This document shows, one piece after another, positions 26,560-35,783 of a DNA stretch of 64,000 nucleotides. The stretch covers positions 99,833 to 163,832 of the forward strand of contig MKVK01000013.1 of the NCBI GenBank assembly GCA_001898825.1. The letters run 5' to 3'. The notes under the pieces are model-generated. The model searched no databases. It was not told the DNA's origin and saw nothing but the letters and a program-made list of their open reading frames with translations. The stretch's first letter is position 1; every line of letters begins with the position of its first letter. The stretch is from Magnetospirillum sp. 64-120. GTDB lineage: Bacteria > Pseudomonadota > Alphaproteobacteria > Rhodospirillales > Magnetospirillaceae. The position numbers and the translations under genes were made by a program.

Positions 26560-27300
26560 ATGGCCACCAATTTCTTCATGCCGTCGGAAACCCCCGAAAT
26601 GGGGGTGATCCAGGCGGCCTTGAACGGCATGGACGTCATCGAGAACGTCCTGTGCGACATGCATAATCTGGCGTTGATCGCCCAGGCCGCCAACACCCAG
26701 GCCGAACGCCGCCAACTGGCCAAGCGCTTCGATCAGTTGCGCCGCGACCTGGACTTCGTCGCCGCCGGAACCCTGGGCATCGGCAAGGCGGGCGGCGATT
26801 GCCAGATATATCCCGCCGAGTACCAGGTCTCGCCCGAGGCGATGATCGCCGTGTGCGAAGCCGACGGCAACGATTGCTGGCTGCGCCTGTCCGGCTTGCC
26901 GCCGTTCTGTCGCCTGCAGGTGGACGACCGGCACTGGATCGTCGCCGACAGCCGGGGCGAAGTGGACCTGGACCACCTGGTGGACGACACCAAACTGCGC
27001 GGGCCGGTCTATGAAAGCATTTATGGCCTGCTCAGCGGCGAACAAATCGTCGGCCGCGACGCCATCGGCGCCCCGATCGCCATCAGCGCCGCCACATCGT
27101 CCGACATCCGTCTTTACATCCACGGCCTGAACAACGGCTGGGCCGAACCGTTCGGGCACGTGCGGGCCATCCAGACCTCGGTGGCCGAAACCCGCGCCGC
27201 CCTGGACGGATTGCACACCACCGCCATCAGTTTCGGCGCCTACATCTTCCGTCTTTACCAGCGCTACGGCTTTGGCGAGGCGCCGGCCAACGACATCTGA
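26560..27300 (+). CDS. Uncharacterised protein with a flagellin-D1-like N-terminal segment
   Basis: 246 residues, family not recognised. Residues about 15-70 read like the flagellin D1 helix: VIQAALNGMDVIENVLCDMH, then NLALIAQAANTQAERRQLAKRF and DQLRRDLDFVAAGT, split here. The spacing of IL..M..LA...T..ER...L..ID.IA..T matches the fliC product of this window. The rest (80-246) has no axial-protein C-terminus and looks globular. It follows phnE by 103 nt behind GGGAGGGGC. No link to phosphonate metabolism is visible. It could be a filament-related or secreted protein. Confidence 0.6.
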   Translation: MATNFFMPSETPEMGVIQAALNGMDVIENVLCDMHNLALIAQAANTQAERRQLAKRFDQLRRDLDFVAAGTLGIGKAGGDCQIYPAEYQVSPEAMIAVCEADGNDCWLRLSGLPPFCRLQVDDRHWIVADSRGEVDLDHLVDDTKLRGPVYESIYGLLSGEQIVGRDAIGAPIAISAATSSDIRLYIHGLNNGWAEPFGHVRAIQTSVAETRAALDGLHTTAISFGAYIFRLYQRYGFGEAPANDI

Positions 27301-27383
27301 ACGCGGCCCCAAAAGATAAAATTTTAGGCAAATCCAATATGTTTCGAAGGCGTCGGGAAGAATCCCGACGGGGGAGAGAGAAG

Positions 27384-27806
27384 ATGACCACCAGCCCATC
27401 CATCCGGGCAACCGCCCTATCAGCCAGGCCGCTTGGCGGCACCAGCGGCGCCGTCGCCACCGCCCAGGACGGCCCGTCCGATCAGGACAACCGGACCGGC
27501 ACCCAAGACCAGATCGCCGTGACCGCCGACCAGGCCGAGATGCTGTGGCACGCCAAACAGACCCGGACGGATGGGAACGACGTCGAACACCAGCGCATCC
27601 AGCGTCAGGTCGCGGCACTGGCGCTTGATTCGGCGCCGACCATCCGTGGGCGCGAAGCCGTGCTGCGTCAGATGGAATCGCTGCGCCATGGCCTGAACGA
27701 GCAAGGCGTCGCCTTGGTCACCCGCAAGGCGGCGGTCACCCTGGAAGCCTCCGCCCTGTCGCTGACCGGGCGGGGCCGGGAAGCGGCGTTGCTGCGCGTT
27801 TTCTAG
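27384..27806 (+). CDS. Hypothetical protein
   Basis: 140 residues, not recognised. The first 55 residues are Ser/Thr/Gly/Asp/Gln-rich and probably disordered. From residue 60 two or three helices follow (AEMLWHAKQTRTDGNDVEHQ; AVLRQMESLRHGLNEQGVAL; TLEASALSLTGRGREAALL). There is no membrane segment. Start set by GGGGAGAGAGAAG directly upstream. It ends before two terminator hairpins and so closes the plus-strand arm begun at phnC or at the 246-residue gene. Function unknown. Confidence 0.6.
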   Translation: MTTSPSIRATALSARPLGGTSGAVATAQDGPSDQDNRTGTQDQIAVTADQAEMLWHAKQTRTDGNDVEHQRIQRQVAALALDSAPTIRGREAVLRQMESLRHGLNEQGVALVTRKAAVTLEASALSLTGRGREAALLRVF

Positions 27807-27844
27807 GTTAACCAGCCGGCGGGGCGGCACCTTCGCCGGCTTGT

Positions 27845-27883
27845 GGGACCCTTGTTCCGCCCCCTGGGCAAGGGTCCCTTTTC
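27845..27883 (+). terminator. Rho-independent terminator
   Basis: A 10-bp stem GGGACCCTTG / CAAGGGTCCC with a 14-nt loop, followed by TTTTC. It lies 38 nt after the 140-residue ORF and terminates plus-strand transcription. Confidence 0.8.
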
Positions 27884-27914
27884 ATTACCGGGCCAGACGG
27901 CCCGGCTGGGGAGG

Positions 27915-27948
27915 AAAAGGCCCGCTCCTGATGGAGTCGGGCCTTTTT
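27915..27948. terminator. Bidirectional terminator hairpin
   Basis: AAAAGGCCCG-CTCC pairs with GGAG-T-CGGGCCTTTTT around a TGAT loop. It has A-run and T-run flanks on both sides, so it can end transcription from both the plus arm and the minus-strand AraC gene. Confidence 0.8.
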
Positions 27949-27952
27949 CTAA

Positions 27953-28019
27953 AGCGGATTTGATCCGGCGCAGCCGGATCGAACCAGCGACAAGCCGGCG
28001 CAGCCGGATCAAATCCGCT
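27953..28019. repeat. Perfect 17-bp inverted repeat with internal direct repeats
   Basis: Arms at 27953-27969 and 28003-28019 are perfect reverse complements (AGCGGATTTGATCCGGC). Inside, GGCGCAGCCGGATC occurs twice (27967-27980, 27997-28010). The right arm touches the stop codon of the araC-family gene. It resembles a REP-like palindromic unit rather than a plain terminator. Confidence 0.75.
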
Positions 28020-29138
28020 CTATTCGGCGGTGCGCAACGCCGCGCTGGCGGTCAGGGATTTGGACCAATGCCACATGCGCTCGGCATCCTCGGCCGCCGA
28101 GCAGCCGCTGGGCATGGACAGGTCCGGCAATGGGCAGCTGCCGCCATGCCGCATGTCGCGGGCCTCGCTGGGGGTCATGCCGAAATGGTGGCGGAACAGG
28201 TGGCTGAAATGGCTGGGCGAGACGAAGCCGTAATCCAGCGCGATGTCGAAGATACGCCGATGCAGATGCTTGGGCGTGGTGATGGACTTGAAACAGGCCA
28301 TCAGCCGGCGGCGCTGGATGTGTTCGCGCACGCCGCCTTGTGGCTTGAACAGACGATAAAGCGTCGCCCGCGAGCAGCGGAAGCGGGTGCAGATGCTGTC
28401 GGGGCTGAGCTCGGGATCGTCCAGGTGCTGGTCGATGAAGCGGCAGACGGCGCTGAACATGGCCCCCTGAGCTGCCGAGGCGCTGGCGTCGCCCTTGGCC
28501 ATCAAGGCGTCCAGCAACCCCAGAAGCGAATCGGTCAGGGCCGGGATGGTCTCGACGCCGGCATGGGGCAGCAGGCGGCGCAAGGACAGCATGTGATCGC
28601 GAAACAGGTCGCCGCACACCGAATCCGGCGCAAACGCCGCACCGCGCAGATCGGCCAGGATCGGGACTTCGTCCAGCACCAACTGGCGCGGCAGCACCAG
28701 GACCAGAACCTCGGAATCCTGGGATTGCGCCCGCACCTCCTGGCTGAGGTTGACCCCATAGACGATGCCGGGTTTCTGCTCGAAACAATAACCGCCGTTG
28801 CAGACCTTGTTGGCGCCTTGCACATACATCTGCAGCGTCAGATGGTCGGCGTCGTCGTGCCGCGCCATCATGGCCGCGTCGCGGCTGAAATATTGGCCGG
28901 TGAAGCTGCAGTCGATGAACAGGTAACGCCCCAGATGATACTGGTGCATCACCGGCAGACACGCCTGGGCCGCCTGCGGATCGACGGGCCGTGCCTCCAG
29001 CATGGGCGCGATGCTTTGCTGCCACAAATGAAGATGTTGTTCGTCGGGCACCATGCCCGGCAACAATGACGCCTTGGGGACCAAAGGTGCCATGCCCAGC
29101 CTTTCCTTCCGGATTTCTTCCGGGTTCTGGTTCAGCAA
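28020..29138 (-). CDS. AraC-family transcriptional regulator
   Basis: 372 residues. An N-terminal ligand-type domain of the AraC_binding_2 kind (MHQYHLGRYLFIDCSFTGQY, LTLQMYVQGANKVCNGG) is followed by a C-terminal double HTH: AICTRFRCSRATLYRLFKPQGG-like SICTRFRCSRATLYRLF and IFDIALDYGFVSPSHFSHLF with RHHFGMTPSEARDMR. It sits between the two phn arms, after phnM on the same strand but separated by 197 nt, and has no obvious link to phosphonate control. Target and ligand unknown. Confidence 0.88.
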   Translation of the reverse strand: MLNQNPEEIRKERLGMAPLVPKASLLPGMVPDEQHLHLWQQSIAPMLEARPVDPQAAQACLPVMHQYHLGRYLFIDCSFTGQYFSRDAAMMARHDDADHLTLQMYVQGANKVCNGGYCFEQKPGIVYGVNLSQEVRAQSQDSEVLVLVLPRQLVLDEVPILADLRGAAFAPDSVCGDLFRDHMLSLRRLLPHAGVETIPALTDSLLGLLDALMAKGDASASAAQGAMFSAVCRFIDQHLDDPELSPDSICTRFRCSRATLYRLFKPQGGVREHIQRRRLMACFKSITTPKHLHRRIFDIALDYGFVSPSHFSHLFRHHFGMTPSEARDMRHGGSCPLPDLSMPSGCSAAEDAERMWHWSKSLTASAALRTAE

Positions 29139-29335
29139 TCCAGCCGCTTTGCGGCTGATTTCCAGGCATCATGGGCCAAGCCCCATAACGAAGGGTTAAC
29201 GGCAATTTTAAGAAAATTCTTCGAAATCGCCGTTTCCCTGGGGTGTTCACCTTAATTTGTATGCGGCCTCCCCACAGACTTTAAACAGAAGATAAATAAC
29301 CGCCACAAATCAATACTTAAGCCATGGCGACCTTA

Positions 29336-30493
29336 TTACGAAATCCGCGCCCCCTGACGCCACACCGAACGCACCACCGGCATGTCGCCGGTATCGGCGA
29401 CGCGCACCAGATCGGCCCTTTTGCCCACGTCGATGCAGCCGCGGTCGGCCAGTCCCGCCACCTGCGCCGGATTCTTGGAGACCAGCGCCATGGCCGACGG
29501 CAGGTCCCAGGCCAAGGGGCCGTGATGCAGCAGGAAGGCGGCATGGATCAGGCTGGCCGGCACGTAGTCGGACGACAGCACGTCCAGACAGCCTTCACGG
29601 GCCAGATCCAGCGCCGAGACGTTGCCGGAATGGGACCCGCCGCGCACCAGATTAGGCGCCCCCATCAACACCTTCATGCCGCGCTTGTGGCTTTCCTTGG
29701 CCGCTTCCACCGTTGTCGGGAATTCCGAGAAATGGATGCCCAAGGCGGCCGCTTCCTCCACGTGTTCTATGGTGGCGTCGTCATGGGTGGCCAAGATGAC
29801 GTCGCGGCCCTGGCAGGCGGCCGCGATGGCGCAGCGATGGGGGTCGGAATAAAGGACGCTGGCGGCCTGCTGCTTCTTGGTGAAGGTTTCCATCTGTTCG
29901 GCATTGAAACCGTATTTGCCCATGTAATATTCGCGATACTTGTCCTCGTGCACGAATTGACGCTGGCCCGGGGTATGATCCATCAGGGACACGATGCCCA
30001 CCATGGGGCCGACGCCGTCATGTTCCAGAAAGCCGTTGAACGAATCCAGGATGTTCTGGCTGGACACCTCGCAGCGCAGATGCAACCGGTGCTCGGCGCG
30101 GAACCAGCCTTCGGCGGCCATGTCGCCCAGGGTGTGGATCATGGCTTCCAGATTGGCCTGACGCGCCGAACCTTCGATCATGTCGCCCAACGACACCGCG
30201 TCATAGACGGTGGTGATGCCGGCCGCCGCCATCTGGGCGTCGTGGGACAGGCAGGCGGAACGCGAATGCCAACGGACGCCGGGGCGCGGGGTGAAATGCT
30301 TTTCCAGATTGTCGGTGTGCAGTTCCACCAGACCCGGCACGATGGTGTCGCCGCCGCAATCCACCGCGCCCGCCGCCCGTGTGCCGCCCTTGGCCAGCGA
30401 CACGATGCGGCCATTGATGGCATGGATGGTGCCGGTGAAAACCTCGGCATCGGTGACGATGCGGGCATTGGTCAGGATCAGTTCATCGTTCAT
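29336..30493 (-). CDS. phnM: Alpha-D-ribose 1-methylphosphonate 5-triphosphate diphosphatase
   Basis: 385 residues, amidohydrolase fold. It removes pyrophosphate from the triphosphate made by PhnGHIL. The metal-site motif [12 protein letters not shown] (about 55-66), the metal-ligand region ATHDDAT, and the C-terminal [14 protein letters not shown] are typical of PhnM. It is last of the phnG-M arm and overlaps phnL by 4 nt. The 197 nt between it and araC hold no recognised site. Confidence 0.95.
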   Translation of the reverse strand: MNDELILTNARIVTDAEVFTGTIHAINGRIVSLAKGGTRAAGAVDCGGDTIVPGLVELHTDNLEKHFTPRPGVRWHSRSACLSHDAQMAAAGITTVYDAVSLGDMIEGSARQANLEAMIHTLGDMAAEGWFRAEHRLHLRCEVSSQNILDSFNGFLEHDGVGPMVGIVSLMDHTPGQRQFVHEDKYREYYMGKYGFNAEQMETFTKKQQAASVLYSDPHRCAIAAACQGRDVILATHDDATIEHVEEAAALGIHFSEFPTTVEAAKESHKRGMKVLMGAPNLVRGGSHSGNVSALDLAREGCLDVLSSDYVPASLIHAAFLLHHGPLAWDLPSAMALVSKNPAQVAGLADRGCIDVGKRADLVRVADTGDMPVVRSVWRQGARIS

Positions 30494-31176
30494 GCCGAAA
30501 CCTCGGGGATCAGAGTGACGATGCGCGTGGACACCGCCTCGCGCACCTCGTCATCGTGGAAGACGCCGACCAGGGCGGCGCCGCGTTGCTTGGCTTCCTC
30601 GATCAGGCCGACCACCACGGCGCGGTTGGCGGCGTCCAGCGACGCGGTGGGTTCGTCCAACAACAAGATGGGCATTTGCGGCGCGAAACCACGGGCGATG
30701 TTGACACGCTGCTGCTCGCCGCCGGAAAAGGTCGCCGGCGCCAGATGCCACAGCCGTTCGGGGATGCGCAGCCGGGCCAGCAATTCGCCGGCCCGGGCGC
30801 GGGCGGCTTCCACATCCACGCCCATGGCCCGCAGCGGTTCGGCCACCACGTCGAGGGCCGGCACCCGGGGGATGGCGCGCAGGAACTGGCTGACATAGCC
30901 CATGGTGCGGTTGCGCACCTCGATGATGGTGCGCGGCTGGGCGCTGGCGATGTCCACCTGTTCACCGCCGTGGCACACCATGATCGAGCCGCTGTCGGCC
31001 TTGCAATTGCCGTACAGGCAGCGCAGCAAGGTGGATTTTCCGGCGCCCGACGGCCCGTGCAGGGTGACGCATTCCCCCGCCGCCACCCGCAGCGCCGCGT
31101 CCTTGAAGACCGGGATCGAGGTGCCGCCCTGGGTGTGAAGCACATAGGTCTTGGAAAGGGCTTGGACGTGGATCAT
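30490..31176 (-). CDS. phnL: C-P lyase complex ATP-binding protein PhnL
   Basis: 228 residues. ABC-type ATPase with Walker [10 protein letters not shown], signature [15 protein letters not shown] and Walker [12 protein letters not shown]. In the C-P lyase system PhnL is needed with PhnGHI for ribosyl transfer from ATP to the phosphonate. It overlaps phnM and phnK by 4 nt at each end. Confidence 0.94.
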   Translation of the reverse strand: MIHVQALSKTYVLHTQGGTSIPVFKDAALRVAAGECVTLHGPSGAGKSTLLRCLYGNCKADSGSIMVCHGGEQVDIASAQPRTIIEVRNRTMGYVSQFLRAIPRVPALDVVAEPLRAMGVDVEAARARAGELLARLRIPERLWHLAPATFSGGEQQRVNIARGFAPQMPILLLDEPTASLDAANRAVVVGLIEEAKQRGAALVGVFHDDEVREAVSTRIVTLIPEVSA

Positions 31177-31949
31177 GGCTGCAACACCGAGGAAACGAGA
31201 AGCTGGGTATAGGGATGGTGCGGGTCGTCCAGCACCTGGTCGGTCAGGCCGTGTTCCACCACCTGGCCCTGACGCATGACCATCAATCGATGGGCCAACA
31301 GACGCGCCACCGCCAGATCGTGGGTGACGACGATGGCCGACAGACCCAGATCGGTGACCAGACGGCGCAGCAGGTCCAAAAGCCGGGCCTGCACCGACAC
31401 GTCCAACCCGCCGGTGGGTTCGTCCATGAACACCAGACGCGGATGGGTGACCAGATTGCGGGCGATCTGCAGGCGTTGCTGCATGCCGCCGGAAAAGGTC
31501 TTGGGCTGGTCGTCCATGCGCTCGGGGTCGATTTCCACCTTGTCCAGCCAGGTCGCCGCCTGCTGGCGGATGTCGCCGTAATGGCGGGCGCCCACCGCCA
31601 TCAGCGGCTCGCCCACATTGGCCCCGGCCGACACCCCCATGCGCAAACCGTCACGCGGGTTCTGGTGGACGATGCCCCAATCGGTGCGCATCAGCATGCG
31701 CCGACGCGGCTCGGACAGGGAATAGACGTCGACCAGACCCTGATCCTTGGTGTCGTATTCCACCAGACCGGATGTGGGCTGCTGGCGGGTGGACAGGCAG
31801 GACAGCAAGGTGGACTTGCCCGATCCCGATTCGCCGACGATGCCGATGACCTCGCCCGGCCACAATTCGAAGGACACGTCGCGGCAGCCGACCCGGTTGC
31901 CGTACATGTGGGTCAGGTTGGTGACCCGCAACAGGGGTTGGCTGCTCAT
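31173..31949 (-). CDS. phnK: C-P lyase complex ATP-binding protein PhnK
   Basis: 258 residues from ATG 31949, which overlaps the phnJ stop as ATGA. Walker A is GESGSGKST; the signature is [15 protein letters not shown], and Walker B is [12 protein letters not shown]. PhnK binds the PhnJ subunit of the core complex and is required in vivo. It is more like oligopeptide-transporter ATPases than PhnL is. Confidence 0.95.
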   Translation of the reverse strand: MSSQPLLRVTNLTHMYGNRVGCRDVSFELWPGEVIGIVGESGSGKSTLLSCLSTRQQPTSGLVEYDTKDQGLVDVYSLSEPRRRMLMRTDWGIVHQNPRDGLRMGVSAGANVGEPLMAVGARHYGDIRQQAATWLDKVEIDPERMDDQPKTFSGGMQQRLQIARNLVTHPRLVFMDEPTGGLDVSVQARLLDLLRRLVTDLGLSAIVVTHDLAVARLLAHRLMVMRQGQVVEHGLTDQVLDDPHHPYTQLLVSSVLQP

Positions 31950-32785
31950 TGCATCTGGTCCTTTTGCCGCTCGCCGCAATAATCGCTGTCGGAACACACA
32001 TACATGCGCCCGCCTTTGTCATCAGTCACCACCTCGTCCAGGAAGGATTCGGTGGAACCGCACAGCGCGCAGGCCTGGTCCCAACGCTGCACTTCAAAGG
32101 GATGGTCCTCGAAATCCAGACTTTTCACCGAAGTGTAGGGCGGCACCGCGTAGATGCGCTTTTCCCGCCCGGCGCCGAACAACTGCAAAGCCGGCGAGTG
32201 GTCCATCTTGGGATTGTCGAATTTTGGGATGGGCGACGGCCGCATCAGATAGCGGCCGTTCACCAGCACCGGATAATCATAGGTGGTGGCGATGTGACCA
32301 TAGCGGGCGATGTCTTCATAAAGCTTGACGTGCATGGCACCGTAATCGGCCAGGGCATGCATCTTGCGGGTTTCCGTCTCGCGCGGTTCCAGCCAGCGCA
32401 GGGGTTCGGGGATCGGCACCTGATAGACCATGATCTGACCGTCGGAAAGCGGGGTTTCCGGGATACGGTGGCGGGTCTGGATGACCGTCGCCTCCACCGT
32501 CTTCTCGGTGGTGGCGACTCCGGTGGTGCGGGCGAAGAAACGACGGATGGAGACAGCGTTGGTGGTGTCGTCGGCGCCCTGGTCGATCACCTTCAAGGTG
32601 TCGTCGGCACCGATCACCGCCGCCGTCACCTGGATACCGCCGGTGCCCCAGCCATAAGGCAAAGGCATTTCGCGGGACCCGAAGGGGACCTGATAGCCGG
32701 GAATGGCCACCGCCTTCAGGATGGCCCGACGCAACATGCGTTTGGTCTGTTCATCCAAGTAAGCGAAGTTGTAGCCGGTATTCAT
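31946..32785 (-). CDS. phnJ: Alpha-D-ribose 1-methylphosphonate 5-phosphate C-P lyase
   Basis: 279 residues; the radical-SAM enzyme that cleaves the carbon-phosphorus bond. The C-terminal iron-sulfur cluster motif is intact: C-X2-C-X21-C-X5-C, starting at CALC and ending at YCGERQ. The N-terminus (YNFAYLDEQTKRMLRRAILK) is standard. It overlaps phnI and phnK by 4 nt. Confidence 0.97.
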   Translation of the reverse strand: MNTGYNFAYLDEQTKRMLRRAILKAVAIPGYQVPFGSREMPLPYGWGTGGIQVTAAVIGADDTLKVIDQGADDTTNAVSIRRFFARTTGVATTEKTVEATVIQTRHRIPETPLSDGQIMVYQVPIPEPLRWLEPRETETRKMHALADYGAMHVKLYEDIARYGHIATTYDYPVLVNGRYLMRPSPIPKFDNPKMDHSPALQLFGAGREKRIYAVPPYTSVKSLDFEDHPFEVQRWDQACALCGSTESFLDEVVTDDKGGRMYVCSDSDYCGERQKDQMQ

Positions 32786-33858
32786 TGGGCGGCCTCCGCG
32801 TTTTCGCGCCGCAAACGACGGATCATTTCCAGTTCCGACTGGAAATCCACGTAATGGGGCAGTTTCAGGTGCTGGACGAAGCCCGAGGCCTCGACGTTGT
32901 CGGAATGGTAAAGCACGAATTCCTGGTCCTGGGCCGGGTTGGACACCAATTCGCCCAGATCCTCGGCCCGAAGCGAGCGGTCAACCAGGGCCATGGCCAT
33001 GGCCTTGCGCTCGCAGTGGCCGAAGCTAAGGCCATAGCCGCGGGTGAATTGCGGCGGCACGGTTTTCGAGCCCTTGAACTGGTTGACCATCTGGCATTCG
33101 GTCAGGGTGATTTCGCCGATTTCGATGGCGAAGCCCAGTTCTTCCGGCACCAGTTCCACCGCCACCTCGCCCATGCGGATTTCGCCGGCGAAGGGGTGGG
33201 TGTTGCCATAGCCGCGCTGGCTGGAATAGGCCAAGGCCAGGACGAAACCTTCGTCGGCACGGGCCAGATTTTGCAGACGCAGGTCACGGCCGGCGGGGAA
33301 GTTCAACGGCTGGCGGGTCAGGTCGCCGGGAACCTCGGCCCCCTCGCCCGACGGCTCGATCAGGCCTTGATGGCCCAGAACGTCGGTAACCCGCGGCATG
33401 GCGGCTTCCACCGGCTCGGGATTTTCCGCCACGGGGGCGCGGGCGCCGCCTTCGGCGGCCAGGGCGAAATCCAGCAAGCGATGGGTGTAGTCATAGGTCG
33501 GCCCCAGCACCTGCCCACCCGGCAGGTCCTTGAACGCCGCCGAGATGCGGCGCCGGATGGCCATGGAACCAGTTTCCACCGGCTGGCTGGACCCAAAGCG
33601 CGGCAGCGTGGTCCGATAGGCGCGGAGCAGAAAGATGGCTTCCACCGCGTCGCCCTGGGCCTGTTTCAAGGCCAGGGCCGCCAGGTCGCGGTCATAGACC
33701 GAGCCTTCGGTCATCACCCGTTCCACCGCCAGGGACAATTGCCCGGAAATCTGTTCCAGGCTGAGTTCGGGCACGCTTTCGGCCCCGCGCCGGCCTTGGG
33801 CCATCAGCGCGTGGGCGTTGTCGATGGCCTTTTCGCCGCCCTTGACCGCCACATACAT
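32782..33858 (-). CDS. phnI: C-P lyase core subunit PhnI
   Basis: 358 residues, family length. The opening MYVAVKGGEKAIDNAHALMA and the C-terminal LPHYVDFQSELEMIRRLR are diagnostic. PhnI catalyses the nucleosidase or ribosyl-transfer step with PhnG, PhnH and PhnL. It overlaps phnJ by 4 nt and lies 3 nt after phnH. Confidence 0.96.
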   Translation of the reverse strand: MYVAVKGGEKAIDNAHALMAQGRRGAESVPELSLEQISGQLSLAVERVMTEGSVYDRDLAALALKQAQGDAVEAIFLLRAYRTTLPRFGSSQPVETGSMAIRRRISAAFKDLPGGQVLGPTYDYTHRLLDFALAAEGGARAPVAENPEPVEAAMPRVTDVLGHQGLIEPSGEGAEVPGDLTRQPLNFPAGRDLRLQNLARADEGFVLALAYSSQRGYGNTHPFAGEIRMGEVAVELVPEELGFAIEIGEITLTECQMVNQFKGSKTVPPQFTRGYGLSFGHCERKAMAMALVDRSLRAEDLGELVSNPAQDQEFVLYHSDNVEASGFVQHLKLPHYVDFQSELEMIRRLRRENAEAAQ

Positions 33859-33861
33859 GGA

Positions 33862-34467
33862 TCAACCCTCCAATTGGGTGGAACGGGGCAGGCCGGCCAA
33901 TTGGGTCGGCGCCGCGAACAGCAGGTCCACACCGCGCGGGAACAAGGCGTGGTTGTCCCGCACCCAGGACTTGAAGCAGACCGGCAGATGGCTGGCCGAC
34001 AAGATGGCCTGATCGCGGATGCCCGGCCCCTTCAGCCGCCAATTGTCACCGCCGTCCAGGTTGGGCACCTGGATGATCAAGGTGGTGGAACGGTCGGGAT
34101 ATTCGTCGCTGCCCAGATGGAAGGCGGACAGCGGCGGCATGGATTGCGCGTCGGTGACCAGGGCGAAGGCCGCCTGGGACGGTTCGTCCACCAGCGGACA
34201 GCCGCAATGGAAGCGCAGGTATTCCTCGACCGCCGGCTGGCGGGCAGCGGGGTCCAGCCACAACGGCGTCTCGTAATCCACCAACGCCAGCAGCAAGGCC
34301 GCGGCCACCGGGGTCAACGGCGCCGGTGCCGACGGCAAGGCGGGCGCGGTGACGATGGTGCCGGGACGGCTGGTGGCTTCCAGCACGGCGCGGAAGGTCT
34401 TCTGCGCCTCGGCGACCGGATCGGAAAAGCCGGGCAACAGGCCGGTTTCGGGGGCAAGTGCGTTCAC
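33862..34467 (-). CDS. phnH: C-P lyase core subunit PhnH
   Basis: 201 residues from a GTG start, the best choice because GAGG lies 9 nt upstream and no in-frame ATG fits. Motifs: GFSDPVAEAQKTFRAVLEAT, ALLLALVDYETPLWLD, GTEEYPDRS-like LGSDEYPDRSTTLIIQV. It pairs with PhnG/PhnI/PhnJ in the core complex. It starts 4 nt after phnG. Confidence 0.93.
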   Translation of the reverse strand: MNALAPETGLLPGFSDPVAEAQKTFRAVLEATSRPGTIVTAPALPSAPAPLTPVAAALLLALVDYETPLWLDPAARQPAVEEYLRFHCGCPLVDEPSQAAFALVTDAQSMPPLSAFHLGSDEYPDRSTTLIIQVPNLDGGDNWRLKGPGIRDQAILSASHLPVCFKSWVRDNHALFPRGVDLLFAAPTQLAGLPRSTQLEG

Positions 34468-34471
34468 GGGA

Positions 34472-34930
34472 TCAATCCTCTCCGCGGACCATGGTGAAGA
34501 AATCGACACGGGTGGCGGCGGCCTGGCGGCCGGCCCGCGCCCGGTCTTCGGCAAGCTGACGGGCCAGGGGGGCGACCACGGCGTCGGCCACCACCTGATG
34601 CCACCCCGGCATCTGCAGCAGGGCGTCGGCCAGGGCCGCCATCTCGGCATGGGTGCTGGATCGTCCCGCCACCCAGGCATGGCCGACGGCGCCGCCATCC
34701 ACACGGACGGAACAGCGGGTCACCGTCATTTCCCCCATGTTGAAGGGGCCGCCATCACCGCCCATGCGGCCGCGCACCATCACCAGCCCCACTTCCGGGC
34801 GGCGCAGGTGGGACCAGCCGGGCAAGCCGTCAAGATCGGTCCACAATTGGGCCAACCTGGCCGGGGAGGATTTCGCCAACACCCCCATCCAGTGGCGGCG
34901 GGCATCGGTATCGATGGTTGCTGAAGTCAT
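34472..34930 (-). CDS. phnG: C-P lyase core subunit PhnG
   Basis: 152 residues from ATG 34930. The upstream ATG at 34957 lies within the putative PhnF operator and is less likely. Recognisable segments are RRHWMGVLAKSSPARLAQLW, EVGLVMVRGRMGGDGGPFNM and the end TRVDFFTMVRGED. First gene of the phnGHIJKLM transcript, divergent from phnF. Confidence 0.93.
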   Translation of the reverse strand: MTSATIDTDARRHWMGVLAKSSPARLAQLWTDLDGLPGWSHLRRPEVGLVMVRGRMGGDGGPFNMGEMTVTRCSVRVDGGAVGHAWVAGRSSTHAEMAALADALLQMPGWHQVVADAVVAPLARQLAEDRARAGRQAAATRVDFFTMVRGED

Positions 34931-34946
34931 GGACAAATCCGAAAAA

Positions 34947-34958
34947 GGTCTAGACATC
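34947..34958 (-). promoter_or_regulatory. Candidate PhnF operator in the phnG-phnF divergent region
   Basis: GGTCTAGACATC contains a perfect 8-bp palindrome GTCTAGAC (34948-34955). It lies 17 nt upstream of the phnG start and 68 nt upstream of phnF, where it could control both divergent genes. It is the best copy of a motif seen at 22846 and 35784. Confidence 0.65.
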
Positions 34959-35025
34959 TATATGTTCTTGAGCCACCATGCGCTTGTTGGATCTGCATTT
35001 TCAAGCGTCATAAGGTGAAGCTTCC

Positions 35026-35760
35026 ATGACAGAGATGGAATTGGCCCGCGGCGGCGGCACCGCGCTTTGGCGACAAATCGCCGAAACGGTCGAACGCGAC
35101 ATCATCGCCGGCAAGGTGGCGCCGGGGCACAAGCTGCCCACCGAACACGAATTGGCCACCCAGTTCGACGTCAACCGCCACACCGTACGGCGGGCCATCG
35201 CCGCCCTGGCGGAAAAGGGCTTGGTGCGCATCGAGCAGGGGCGCGGCACCTTCGTCCAGGAAAGCGTCATCGAATATCAGGTGCGTCGCCGCACCCGGTT
35301 TTCCGAGAACATCGCCGCCAACAAGCGCGAAGCGTCGGGAAAACTGCTGAAGGTGGTGGAGATGCCGGCGGAAGGTGCGGTGGCCAAGGCCCTGGAAATC
35401 CGCAAGGGCAGCCCGGTAGTGATGATCGAGCGTCTGGCCGAGGCCGACGGAAGGCCGCTGTCGGTGTCCGCCCATTACTTCCCCAAGGGCCGTTTTCCCG
35501 ACATCGCCGCCATCTACCAGGAAAGCGGGTCGTTCACCCGGGCCTTGGCCCATTACGGCATCGCCGACCCGGCCCGGCGCACCACCCGGGTCACCGCCCG
35601 CATGGCGCGATCCGGCGACGCCCTGCTGCTGCAACAGCCCCCCAACAAGCCGATCCTGATGAGCGAGGGCATCAACGTCGATTCCACCGGACGGCCGGTG
35701 GAATACACCGTGGCGCGCTGGGCCTGCGACCGGGTTCAACTGGTGTTCGAAGGGGGCTGA
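35026..35760 (+). CDS. phnF: GntR-family phosphonate regulator PhnF
   Basis: 244 residues. An N-terminal winged-helix HTH (GHKLPTEHELATQFDVNRHT, VRRAIAALAEKGLVRIEQGR) precedes a UTRA ligand domain (about 90-240). PhnF proteins repress phn genes in other bacteria. It is divergent from phnG, with the candidate operator between them. Start supported by GTGAAGCTTCC upstream. Confidence 0.93.
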   Translation: MTEMELARGGGTALWRQIAETVERDIIAGKVAPGHKLPTEHELATQFDVNRHTVRRAIAALAEKGLVRIEQGRGTFVQESVIEYQVRRRTRFSENIAANKREASGKLLKVVEMPAEGAVAKALEIRKGSPVVMIERLAEADGRPLSVSAHYFPKGRFPDIAAIYQESGSFTRALAHYGIADPARRTTRVTARMARSGDALLLQQPPNKPILMSEGINVDSTGRPVEYTVARWACDRVQLVFEGG

Positions 35761-35783
35761 GCCAGCCTGGACCAATGGGACAA

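Noticed and set aside
34931-34957. Upstream ATG for phnG at 34957
   Set aside because: It falls inside the candidate PhnF operator and would give an atypical N-terminus; ATG 34930 fits the usual PhnG length.
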